Translations under genes and position numbers: made by a program | Notes under the pieces: generated by a model | What the model was told of the DNA's origin: nothing | What the model saw: the letters and a program-made list of their open reading frames with translations, nothing else | Databases searched by the model: none | NCBI GenBank assembly: GCA_964415885.1 | Contig: CAYQCE010000005.1 | Coordinates: 40,141 to 104,140 of the forward strand | Length of the DNA stretch: 64,000 bases | From: CAYQCE01 sp964415885 | GTDB taxonomy: Bacteria; Zixibacteria; MSB-5A5; JAABVY01; JAHJOQ01 | Reading direction: 5' to 3' | In this document: piece by piece, positions 44,194-51,917 of the stretch | Position numbering within the stretch: the stretch's first letter is position 1 | Layout: each line of letters opens with the position of its first letter

Positions 44194-45291
44194 ATGCTCG
44201 ATCTAATAGAACAACTTGAAAAGAAATTCCAGGATATTTCCGAACAGCTCGCCTCTCCCGAGGTCGTGAGCGATCCGAGGAAGATCAGGGAAGTTTCGAA
44301 GAAGCACCGCGATCTGTCAGACATTATGGAGGTCGCGCGCAAGTACCGCTCGGTCGTCAATCAGATCGCCGGCAACGAGGAGTTGATCGAGGAGGGTGGC
44401 GACAATGAGATCGTGGAAATGGCGGAGGAGGAACTCGAGGAGCTTCGCGACGAGAGGGAGAGCCTCGAGCGCGAGCTGAAGCTGCTTCTCGTACCGAAGG
44501 ATCCGAACGATTCCAGAAATACCGTGGTGGAGATACGCGCCGGGACCGGTGGAGAGGAAGCCGCGCTCTTTGCCGCCGATCTCTATCGGATGTACTCAAG
44601 GTATTCGGATGAGCGCGGTTGGAAGCTCGAAATTCTGTCGTCACATCCAACCGGCGTCGGCGGATTCAAGGAGATCATATTCCTCGTCTCAGGCGATGGC
44701 GTCTATGGCAAGCTGAAATATGAATCCGGCGTGCACCGCGTTCAGCGTGTGCCAGTCACCGAGTCATCGGGCAGAATCCACACGTCGGCGGCATCGGTAG
44801 CAGTGCTTCCCGAAGCGGAAGAGGTTGATATCAAGATCGATCCGAACGATTTGAAGATCGATGTATTTCGATCGACCGGCCCGGGCGGCCAGTCGGTCAA
44901 TACGACAGATTCCGCTGTCAGGATAACACACGAACCGACCGGATTGGTTGTGACATGCCAGGACGAAAAATCGCAGCATAAGAACAAGGCGAAGGCGCTG
45001 AAGGTACTGCGTGCGAGACTTCTGGAACGCGAGCAGGAAAGGCAGCACGACGAGATAGCATCCCAGCGTCGCTCGATGGTCTCGACAGGCGACCGTTCCG
45101 CCAAGATTCGCACCTACAACTTCCCGCAGGGGCGTGTGACCGATCATCGAATTGGCCTCACGGTTCATCAACTTGATTCCATTCTCCAGGGCGATCTTGA
45201 TGAGGTAGTCTCGGCGCTCTCCGTCGCAGATCAGCAGGAGAAACTGAAGCAGACGGAAAAGGCTGCAAAAGCCACTAACGAAGCATCGTGA
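44194..45291 (+). CDS. prfA: Peptide chain release factor 1
   Basis: This 365-aa factor ends translation at UAA and UAG. The GGQ loop is at 231-233 (STGPGGQSVNTTDS) and the stop-codon-reading P-x-T motif is PVT at 187-189, followed by ESSGRIHTSAASVA. The N-terminal coiled-coil domain and overall length are typical of RF1 rather than RF2. It follows DUF1385 by 4 nt and its stop overlaps the next start (GTGA). The prmC methylase that modifies its Gln lies 6.6 kb away at 51918 rather than next to it. Confidence 0.96.
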   Translation: MLDLIEQLEKKFQDISEQLASPEVVSDPRKIREVSKKHRDLSDIMEVARKYRSVVNQIAGNEELIEEGGDNEIVEMAEEELEELRDERESLERELKLLLVPKDPNDSRNTVVEIRAGTGGEEAALFAADLYRMYSRYSDERGWKLEILSSHPTGVGGFKEIIFLVSGDGVYGKLKYESGVHRVQRVPVTESSGRIHTSAASVAVLPEAEEVDIKIDPNDLKIDVFRSTGPGGQSVNTTDSAVRITHEPTGLVVTCQDEKSQHKNKAKALKVLRARLLEREQERQHDEIASQRRSMVSTGDRSAKIRTYNFPQGRVTDHRIGLTVHQLDSILQGDLDEVVSALSVADQQEKLKQTEKAAKATNEAS

Positions 45292-46175
45292 AGACCTGGC
45301 AGGTAATAGCATCACTCTTAATCACCACTCTACTTCTGTTCATCGCAGACTTAGCGTCGGCACGACGATCGACACCAAAACGCATGGTAGCCGAGAATGA
45401 GCCGTACAGGCTGATTCACACGGCGAAGTTTGTCCACGAGGGCAGTGGCACATCGCCGCTCTTCGAGGTTCGCTTCGACGGCCCCAAGGCTCCGGGCAAT
45501 GTCACTCTTACTCTGATGTACGTCCCGTTGACCGAGGAGCAGATCAGGATGGGCCGGAACGTTAGCTTCATTCCACTCCGGATGATGCTCGCGGAGCATT
45601 CACTCGATATCTACGAAACTTTCGTGCCACCTTACCCAAAGGGTAGCGATATCCGCTATTACATCAAGGCAGCGGATGTGGACGGTGTGACGCTCGTTAC
45701 TCTTCCCGAAAATGCGAGTGATACAACGAACACCCTGCCATTCAGATTCGAGGGGATAGCTCCGGCCTGGCTGGTCGTGCTGCGGGTAGCCTTCACGACA
45801 GGCGCCGTTCTGACTGCCGCGCTCGCGTTCTTCACTTCGCTGAACATCCTGAGAGGCCGAGATGCGATAAATCTGCTCGGCAAGCAGGTAATGTGGGCGG
45901 CTATCTTCCTGTTCTTCGGACAGGTGATTTTTGCCACCATGTATGACAGGAGGGTCACCGGTCCGCCGGGATGGGGTGGCTGGCCGTTCGGCAAGTTCAG
46001 CTTGCACGACACAATGATCGAGATCGCGCTACTGGCCTGGATTTTTCTCACCGTGATTATGGCCGGCTCAGCGATTGCGAGAAGAGAGACGGCGAATCTG
46101 GTCATGCCGGAAGCTGCCGGGAAACTCACTATGGCCGCCTTCTTAATTCTGGCCGCAGCGATCGTAATCTACTGA
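45288..46175 (+). CDS. Membrane protein with extracytoplasmic Ig-like domain (hypothetical)
   Basis: This 295-aa protein begins with GTG that overlaps the prfA stop. A signal-anchor (MKTWQVIASLLITTLLLFIADL) leads to a beta-rich region (about 45-150; FEVRFDGPKAPGNVTLTLMYVP). Three to four helices fill the second half. I do not recognise the family. The order N-terminal beta domain then membrane bundle suggests a sensor or a membrane-bound assembly factor. Confidence 0.6.
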   Translation: MKTWQVIASLLITTLLLFIADLASARRSTPKRMVAENEPYRLIHTAKFVHEGSGTSPLFEVRFDGPKAPGNVTLTLMYVPLTEEQIRMGRNVSFIPLRMMLAEHSLDIYETFVPPYPKGSDIRYYIKAADVDGVTLVTLPENASDTTNTLPFRFEGIAPAWLVVLRVAFTTGAVLTAALAFFTSLNILRGRDAINLLGKQVMWAAIFLFFGQVIFATMYDRRVTGPPGWGGWPFGKFSLHDTMIEIALLAWIFLTVIMAGSAIARRETANLVMPEAAGKLTMAAFLILAAAIVIY

Positions 46176-46184
46176 TATTGTATG

Positions 46185-47201
46185 CTATTTCCGGAAGCAG
46201 CGCGGGTCTTTGCCGTACATTCCAAGATCGGCTGCGTAAGCTCGCGATCTGCAGCCCCAGCACTCGGTTAAAAGACTGCATCTCCGGCAACGCTCCGGTA
46301 GATTCGACTCGTCCTTGAAGCGCTTGAAGATCAGGTAATCCCTGTCTCTTGCGAATATCTCTCGAAGCGAGCCGTCACGGTGGATATTCCGGCGGTCGTC
46401 ACGAATCGTCGCGCACGGAGTTACCGAGCCATCGCACGTCACCGCCGCGGTTGCAGAGCAGTACTGCTTGTTCACACAGTTCATCGGGAATTCCTTCACG
46501 CCCCACTGACGGCTAAACCGCCGATAGACTCTGGCGACTTCACTCTCATCCGGAATGAACCGCGCGAGCTCTCCCGCATCCGATCCCGGACGAAGATATG
46601 TGTGATAGACATTAAGCGAAGTGCGAATCATGAACTCATCTTCGAAGAAATCGATAGTCCGGATCATATCCTCGGCAGTCTGAAGCCCGGTGTATGTAAC
46701 CGAATTCAGTATCTGCTCCGCGGGGTATCCCTCCGCAAGAAGTTTGCGGACGCCGTTGAGGATGATATCGAAATCGCTATCCGGCCTGTCAGGATGCAGA
46801 GTTTTGTACGCTCCTCTGTCTACGGTCGAAATGTGCACGGATATCAATCCGTTTCTGCAAAGTCTCGCCGTATCTGCCACGATTCCTTCATCAGAGAACG
46901 GAAGCCCACCGGTCCACATGTTGTTTCTGAGTCCGATAGATTCGGCATGCTCGAGATGCTCGAAGATCGATTCGCGTAACAGCGGTTCTCCGCCGAGCCA
47001 TTCGATTGCGGTGATACCCAATCTCGCTGAATCCTCGAGAATCTCAGCGATTAGCCCGTCGGAGAGAGTGTTGCGCTCCTCTGGAAGAGCGTTCATGTAG
47101 CAGTAGATACACCCCTGACGGCAAACATCTCCGACCTCGAGTTGAAGAGCGTAGATGCCGTCGCGATCGTATGCCTCGTTCAGCGCTTCGTAATCGATCA
47201 T
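46185..47201 (-). CDS. Radical SAM protein with SPASM-type C-terminus
   Basis: This 338-aa protein has the radical SAM cluster CRQGCIYCY (residues 28-35, CxxxCxxC) and the GGEPLLRE motif (about 68-75). The C-terminal region holds a Cys set (MNCVNKQYCSATAAVTC, CATIRDD, then CRRCSLLTECWGC and DPRC), as in SPASM/twitch enzymes with auxiliary clusters. Such enzymes mature peptides or modify proteins. No precursor peptide was found in the adjacent 113-nt gap. Gene context (hypothetical membrane protein, lipoprotein) does not identify a substrate. CGGAGT lies 8 nt before the ATG. Confidence 0.85.
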   Translation of the reverse strand: MIDYEALNEAYDRDGIYALQLEVGDVCRQGCIYCYMNALPEERNTLSDGLIAEILEDSARLGITAIEWLGGEPLLRESIFEHLEHAESIGLRNNMWTGGLPFSDEGIVADTARLCRNGLISVHISTVDRGAYKTLHPDRPDSDFDIILNGVRKLLAEGYPAEQILNSVTYTGLQTAEDMIRTIDFFEDEFMIRTSLNVYHTYLRPGSDAGELARFIPDESEVARVYRRFSRQWGVKEFPMNCVNKQYCSATAAVTCDGSVTPCATIRDDRRNIHRDGSLREIFARDRDYLIFKRFKDESNLPERCRRCSLLTECWGCRSRAYAADLGMYGKDPRCFRK

Positions 47202-47314
47202 AGCATGTGACTCCGGTTAATCGTATAGAGCCACTAAACTATACGAATGTAACCCCCGGGATGCAACGTGGCTTCGACAAAATACGCGATATTGATCGGC
47301 TCTATTCCTTGTCT

Positions 47315-47725
47315 CTAATAGTTGCCGACCGACTCGCTTGATTCCTCGACCCATTCTGTGATGCTGGCCTGAACCTCGCTGATCATCTCTTCCGTTTCAG
47401 ACTTGAATTGCGCCCAATCCTCTCTGGTGGTACTTTCAATCTGATCCAGCCTGCTCTGAAGCTCGCTCTTTCTAGACTGAAGTTCGTCTATATGCCGCTG
47501 TACGGTCGTCGAGTCGACATCTTCGCTCTTGGCGAGACGATTCTGAAACTCGTCGATCTGTGATTGAACGTCATCTATGGCAGAGTTAATCTCGAGTGTT
47601 AGCCTGGTCTTGTCCTGACTCAGATTCATCTCTCCGGTCTCCTCGCCGCCTCCGCAAGAGATAATGAATAGACCTGCAGCAATTGTCAGCAGGATTGCCG
47701 GTAGTAGTCGCATGTAACGCGTCAT
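47315..47725 (-). CDS. Coiled-coil lipoprotein (136 aa)
   Basis: The signal peptide ends in a lipobox (FIISCGGG), so the Cys near residue 24 is lipidated. The mature part is a long heptad-like helix (SAIDDVQSQIDEFQNRLAK to ISEVQASITEWVEE) rich in Gln, Glu and Ser. This resembles Braun-type or periplasmic coiled-coil lipoproteins. An AAAGGA site precedes the ATG. The role is unknown. Confidence 0.7.
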   Translation of the reverse strand: MTRYMRLLPAILLTIAAGLFIISCGGGEETGEMNLSQDKTRLTLEINSAIDDVQSQIDEFQNRLAKSEDVDSTTVQRHIDELQSRKSELQSRLDQIESTTREDWAQFKSETEEMISEVQASITEWVEESSESVGNY

Positions 47726-47989
47726 GTCGATTCCTTTCGATTCCGGTTGAGTGATAACTCCAGTTTCAGTTATCGTTCAGCACGTTGTTTGCGCACTGCA
47801 GAGCTTCGATACTCATCTTTCATAGCTATCATCGCTATGTCTCCAACTCAAGAGTTGCAGGCAGACCCATGCTCGAAACCGAGCGGCGCAACACTACTGC
47901 GCATCATATAGTCTGTCATGTCGGGATGATAGAGAAGTTAAATATCATTAACAGTCTCGAAAGGTAATTGTTCCAAAGTGTCCCGGACT

Positions 47990-48178
47990 CAGGGGGCTTG
48001 TCGAGAAAGCTCGTACCACTGGAAAAGCTGTCATCGCGAGGAATCCCGCGGAGGCGGAATGACGCGGCGATCTCATAGTCAGGCAATACTATACGGCTAC
48101 TTTGAGATTGCCACGCTCGCTACGCTCACTCGCAAAGACTAAGGTTTTGGGGTTTGTCAACAAGCCCTTGGGGACCGG
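47990..48178 (+). mobile_element. MITE-like inverted-repeat element
   Basis: Its left end (47990: AGGGGGCTTGTCGAGAAAGC) and right end (to 48178: GGTTTGTCAACAAGCCCTTG) are imperfect inverted repeats about 18 nt long sharing GGGCTTGT.GA.AAA. Inside are two arms of palindromic sequence (48030-48074 and 48104-48139). No coding frame is seen. It lies in the 621-nt gene-free stretch 47726-48346. A similar single end is present near 22794. It could be a miniature transposable element moved by an unlinked transposase. Confidence 0.55.
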
Positions 48179-48203
48179 GTCTGCAGTAACCGTTTTTGTA
48201 CCT

Positions 48204-48290
48204 TATGAGACAGTCTCCCCTCATCTGCCACAAGTTTTCAAGAAGGATCGCTTAATTTGGAGTCGGCAGACGAAAGCGTCTGCCGTTCGT
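48204..48290 (+). repeat. TCGGCAGACG palindrome repeat, copy 1
   Basis: This segment (ATGAGACAGTCTCCCCTCATCTGCCAC... then GTCGGCAGACGAAAGCGTCTGCCG) aligns with 51704-51790. The perfect stem is GGCAGACG/CGTCTGCC around GAAAG. It lies 57-143 nt after the stop (in plus coordinates, before) the BMC operon end at 48347. Confidence 0.6.
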
Positions 48291-48346
48291 CAAAAGGTCT
48301 GATTGATCGTTGAAGCGTGTGTCGCAGCTCAATCGAAAGAAGTGGA

Positions 48347-48907
48347 TTAGAGAATCTCTCTGACTATCTCCGGCGTCGGACGCGGAATCACAACCTTGTT
48401 GACCAGAAGCCCCTGCCTGCCGATCACATCCGCGCCGGCATCCACGGCAGCACGTACGGCTGAGACCTCGCCGGTCATCGTGACGAATGCCTTGCCGCCA
48501 AGTGCCATCGCGAGCCTGATTTCGAGAAGCTCGACATCGGCGGCTTTCACCGCTGCGTCAGCGCCCTCGATCAGCGATGCGACCGAGAAGGATTCGAGGA
48601 TCCCCATAGCGTCAAGATTAGAGACAACGTTTGTGGCGGTCAGCGCTGGAAATATCGAGTGGTGAATGTTAGGAATGATGAAAGTATCGATCACGGCTTC
48701 TCTTGCTATCTCCTCACCGTCCTGGACGGACGAGGTGACCGCCGAGACATCCCCGGTGACCATCACGATGTATTTCCCGGAACAGATTGTCCGGTTCATT
48801 ACGAGTTCGACCGCGGAGGCCTTCAACATGGCATCCGCCGCCTCTATGCCCTTTGCGATTGATGAAAACTCAATCAGCCCAATTGATTCGCGGATAATAT
48901 CAGCCAT
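48347..48907 (-). CDS. BMC-T shell protein with two BMC domains (PduT-like)
   Basis: This 186-aa protein has two fused BMC domains (about 5-90 and 95-180). Each carries the fold signature: first SIGLIEFSSIAKGIEAADAML with GKYIVMVTGDVSAVTSSV, second SVASLIEGADAAVKAADVEL with GKAFVTMTGEVSAVRAAV. The first has Cys in RTICSGKY (C42), equal to the C38 that binds a 4Fe-4S cluster at the trimer pore of PduT. It would form a trimeric shell facet with a redox-active centre. ATG at 48907 is coupled to the PduS stop (TGATG). Confidence 0.87.
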   Translation of the reverse strand: MADIIRESIGLIEFSSIAKGIEAADAMLKASAVELVMNRTICSGKYIVMVTGDVSAVTSSVQDGEEIAREAVIDTFIIPNIHHSIFPALTATNVVSNLDAMGILESFSVASLIEGADAAVKAADVELLEIRLAMALGGKAFVTMTGEVSAVRAAVDAGADVIGRQGLLVNKVVIPRPTPEIVREIL

Positions 48908-50226
48908 CAATTCACCTCTATGGTCACGGAATGATCGATATTTGAAACGCGCCCACTCATTGAAGCGTGTACCGGCGCGCCCAGCTCGCCGTCCGGGACA
49001 TCGCCGATCATGTCGCCCTCGGAGACATGCGCCCCGACGTCAACGAGCGGTTTGCATTCTGCACCGATATGCTGCTGCAGCGGAATGACTACCTTCTCGA
49101 TATCGAGTTCAGGCTCCGTGAACGGTGCCGGATTAGCATATGGGTTAAGCCCGAGTTTGGTCTGGAGTTTCTTGGTAGGCACCCGACGGTATTCCTTCAT
49201 CGGATGCTCCTTAACCGGCTCTGTCTGCTCCCACTTGAATCCCTTTGCCTTGAGCGCGCGTTTGGAGTAGACGCAGGCATCTCTCGGCTCGAGATCTTCC
49301 GGACACGCATACAGGCTGCAGATGTTGCACTCGCAGCAAAGAGTGGCGTGCGTCGACCAGTAATCGCGCTTCTCGCCCTCGAACTGAAGCGATCGCATAA
49401 CTTTGTGTGGCTCTATCTTGTAGCCGAGCAGGTACCTCGGACAATACTCAGTGCAGTAGGTGCACTGATCGCATGCGGACTTCCCGATTCGATCAGACTG
49501 ACGTTTCGGCATCGATTTGCGGTACACCAGCTTGTTAGATTTCGGCAAAATGATATACCCGCCCGATAGTTTCGTCACCGGACTCGCCAAGTCGGTCACT
49601 ACCTTCCCCATCATCGCGCCGCCATCGAGTGCCGCCGGCTCATCGTCATAGAAGCTCAAACCTCCGGCAGCGTCGATGAGGGTCTGAAGCGTGACACCAA
49701 TCGGGATCTCGACTGTCATCGGATTCTTGACTGCGCCCGCTATTGTGAGATATTTCCGCGTGACCGGCTTACCCTCGGATGCGTTGTTGATGTTGCGCAG
49801 CGTCTCGACATTGCTGACCACGCACCCGACCTGCAGCGGCAGTCCCTCCGGCGGAATGAGTCGTCCCGTGATCGAATGAACGACCTCGTATTCATCGCCG
49901 GCCGGATAGAAATCACCGAAGAGAAACATCTTGATGTCATGCTTTGGGCAGAGTCTCCGGAACTCGCCTACCGCACGTTTGTGCTTCTCCTTCAATGCTA
50001 TATATCTCTTGTCCGCACCCACATACTCACCGGCAAGATTAGTACCGCGAAGGATATCCTCGGCTTCGCGTTTCATTATCTCGTTGTCTTTGGCGAGAAG
50101 CGGTTCGCACTCCGCGCCATTGGCAAGATAGTATTCGACGCGCGAGTTCAGCTTAACATGTGTGGGAAAACCGGCGCCGCCAGCACCGACAACACCTGCG
50201 GACCTGACCTGCTCCTTAAGATCCAT
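48907..50226 (-). CDS. PduS/RnfC-like flavin and iron-sulfur electron carrier of the BMC
   Basis: This 439-aa protein resembles PduS, the microcompartment protein of the RnfC family that passes electrons from NADH and reactivates cobalamin. Visible parts are VVGAGGAGFPTHVKL (14-26; the nucleotide/FMN region), an SLBB-like region (about 155-240), and two ferredoxin-like clusters: C252/C255/C258/C262 (CDQCTYCTEYCP) and a second with C298/C300/C303/C308. The C-terminal barrel resembles a biotinyl-lipoyl fold (GAPVHASMSGRVSNI). Its coupling to the PduT-like protein suggests a shared electron path across the shell. Confidence 0.87.
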   Translation of the reverse strand: MDLKEQVRSAGVVGAGGAGFPTHVKLNSRVEYYLANGAECEPLLAKDNEIMKREAEDILRGTNLAGEYVGADKRYIALKEKHKRAVGEFRRLCPKHDIKMFLFGDFYPAGDEYEVVHSITGRLIPPEGLPLQVGCVVSNVETLRNINNASEGKPVTRKYLTIAGAVKNPMTVEIPIGVTLQTLIDAAGGLSFYDDEPAALDGGAMMGKVVTDLASPVTKLSGGYIILPKSNKLVYRKSMPKRQSDRIGKSACDQCTYCTEYCPRYLLGYKIEPHKVMRSLQFEGEKRDYWSTHATLCCECNICSLYACPEDLEPRDACVYSKRALKAKGFKWEQTEPVKEHPMKEYRRVPTKKLQTKLGLNPYANPAPFTEPELDIEKVVIPLQQHIGAECKPLVDVGAHVSEGDMIGDVPDGELGAPVHASMSGRVSNIDHSVTIEVN

Positions 50227-50269
50227 TTAGGATGTCACTCCTTCTCAATCACCGGATTCTCTGAATCGG

Positions 50270-50650
50270 TCATTTGTCCGATTCGGAGCCCCCGCCGTAC
50301 TTCCAGCTACCACCCTCAATACCCTTGGGCGGATCGCCTCTCCACCTTATGTACGCAAGATGAGAGTCGGAATGCACCTCATTGCTGTCGAGCTCAATCT
50401 CGTCAATGATGCCGACTACCGCCGCCTCGATGGAGGTATCCTCGTTGCCGACCGCGAGCCGTGCAGCGCGGCCGTAAGCCACCAGCACCATCTCGCCGAT
50501 TCCGGCGCCGAGAATGTCTGCGGCAACGACGATGTTCTTCGTGGGCTCCTCGTCGAGGTCGTATGGATGTATGATGAGAAACCTGAGCGATTCTATACTG
50601 GCAGTTTTCTTGGTGGACCAGAGAGTACCAACGACTTTTCCAACAAACAT
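50270..50650 (-). CDS. BMC-P vertex protein (EutN/CcmL/PduN family)
   Basis: This 126-aa protein caps the vertices of the shell as a pentamer. The family start MFVGKVVGTLWSTKK and the loop VVAADILGAGIGEMVLVAYGRAARLA (about 42-66) are conserved. The core ends near residue 95. A C-terminal extension follows (WRGDPPKGIEGGSWKYGGG), longer than in the usual 90-100 residue members. The extension resembles part of the linker in the BMC-H protein just upstream. It is 5 nt after the BMC-H stop. Confidence 0.92.
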   Translation of the reverse strand: MFVGKVVGTLWSTKKTASIESLRFLIIHPYDLDEEPTKNIVVAADILGAGIGEMVLVAYGRAARLAVGNEDTSIEAAVVGIIDEIELDSNEVHSDSHLAYIRWRGDPPKGIEGGSWKYGGGSESDK

Positions 50651-50654
50651 AAAA

Positions 50655-51209
50655 CTACTTCCCCAACGCTTCCTTGATATTCTCGATAAGCTGAGTCTTG
50701 GAGGCGTGTGATATTTCCCGCCCCTTCATATCGAGTTTGGGCAGTTTGCGCGCGAATTGACGGAGATCTGCGACAGTCATTGCATCGAGTTTCTCATCCG
50801 TTATATCGAAATACCGTTCGGGATCGATCTCCGGCTCTTCCGTCCCGCCGCCATCTGAGGTTCTCTCACCTCGCCACTTCGCAGGGTTGGAACCGATCCC
50901 GCCGGGCGGTGTGGGGCGATATTTGGAAATGAAAGTGCCGGGTGGCAGAATGCTGCCGAGTAGTTCATCCGGTCGCGGGATAACATGCACCGCAATTAGT
51001 TCGCCAACCCTCTGCGCTGCTGCAGCACCCGCCTCCGCCGCTGCCTGAACGGCTGCAAGTTCACCTTCGAATTTGATTGTCACGAGGGTCCCGTCGGTTA
51101 CTTCTGCGGATGAGATATCGACTGCCGCAGCTTTCGCGGCGGCATCGCATGCCTCGATTGCGGCCACAAGGCCCGCTGTCTCGATCAATCCTAACGCATC
51201 CCTGTCCAT
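50655..51209 (-). CDS. BMC-H shell protein with a C-terminal helical domain
   Basis: The first 90 residues form a canonical hexamer shell domain (ALGLIETAGLVAAIEACDAA, GELAAVQAAAEAGAAAA, VHVIPRP). A Pro/Gly linker follows (about 97-130). The last 45 residues (139-182: MTVADLRQFARKLPKLD..GREISHASKTQLIENIKEAL) form a predicted helical domain resembling SAP or Rho-N folds. PduK-type proteins also carry C-terminal extensions, but theirs are different. ATG at 51209 is chosen because GAGG lies 5 nt upstream. It is the first gene of the operon; no enzyme is encoded upstream or downstream. Confidence 0.88.
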   Translation of the reverse strand: MDRDALGLIETAGLVAAIEACDAAAKAAAVDISSAEVTDGTLVTIKFEGELAAVQAAAEAGAAAAQRVGELIAVHVIPRPDELLGSILPPGTFISKYRPTPPGGIGSNPAKWRGERTSDGGGTEEPEIDPERYFDITDEKLDAMTVADLRQFARKLPKLDMKGREISHASKTQLIENIKEALGK

Positions 51210-51549
51210 CAACACCTCAATACTTGAGGGTAGCAATATAACATCATTCGCCAAACGAGCGCAACTTGTTTGATTGATATGGATAGCTCGTTCGATTTAT
51301 AGCTGACTTGAGTAGTTAAAACCTGACGGTTTTCTTCCTGATGTCTGACACAAATGGGTCTCGCTTTTGACGACCGGAATTGGATTTGGCAACTAAGTGC
51401 ATTAGAATGTCGGTGCACGAGACGTACACCAACCACGGGAAACTCTACGTCGCGTTCGCTCTTCTGTGGCATCGCGCGTTCGATACTAATGGATCGATCA
51501 CTATCTAAGTTGTGTGCATGGCAGATGCCCTCATCTGCCACGTAAGACA

Positions 51550-51710
51550 CGATAATAGGTTGCGGCAGATCTTGATCCCGCCATGCGCGGGATTGTGATC
51601 TGCCGATCGTTCGGTTACGATTTACATGAACCTGCGACTTACGAGCGGTCAGTTCACACTCGCCTGTGGCGAGCAGGAACTGACCGAACCAAGTCAAGCA
51701 CTTGTGAGAC
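51550..51710 (+). repeat. Nested-hairpin dispersed repeat, copy 3 (complete)
   Basis: Hairpin 1 (51562-51605) pairs GCGGCAGATC with GATCTGCCG and has an inner ATCCCGC/GCGGGAT stem. The spacer contains ACCTGCGACTTACGAG. Hairpin 2 (51646-51686) pairs CGGTCAGTT with AACTGACCG and has an inner CTCGCC/GGCGAG stem. It is the most complete copy and lies in the gene-free stretch 51210-51917 upstream of the BMC operon. Confidence 0.75.
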
Positions 51711-51790
51711 AGCCTCTCCTCATCTGCCACGGAGTTGAGAAGGGATCGTGTGATTCGACATCGGCAGACGAAGGCGTCTGCCGTTCATCC
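51704..51790 (+). repeat. TCGGCAGACG palindrome repeat, copy 2
   Basis: It continues directly from the nested-hairpin copy at 51550 and aligns with 48204-48290 (GTGAGACAGCCTCTCCTCATC, then TCGGCAGACGAAGGCGTCTG). The stem is GGCAGACG/CGTCTGCC. The two repeat types appear to form one composite element here. Downstream, to 51917, are a few small GC-rich hairpins and no gene. Confidence 0.6.
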
Positions 51791-51917
51791 GATACCGTGT
51801 TTCTGCGCTCGCTTTTCTCGCTCCGCAACCCGGCCTACGCGTTCCACAGTCCTCATCGCGCCTCCGGCGCGAGTCAGGAGCGCAGGGATCCTGACCTGCG
51901 GGAAACACCCCGCGTGA

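Noticed and set aside
47202..47314. Precursor peptide for the radical SAM enzyme
   Set aside because: No open frame with a ribosome site was found in the 113-nt gap.
48102..48302. Small 66-aa frame
   Set aside because: It spans parts of two repeat elements and has no ribosome site or homology.
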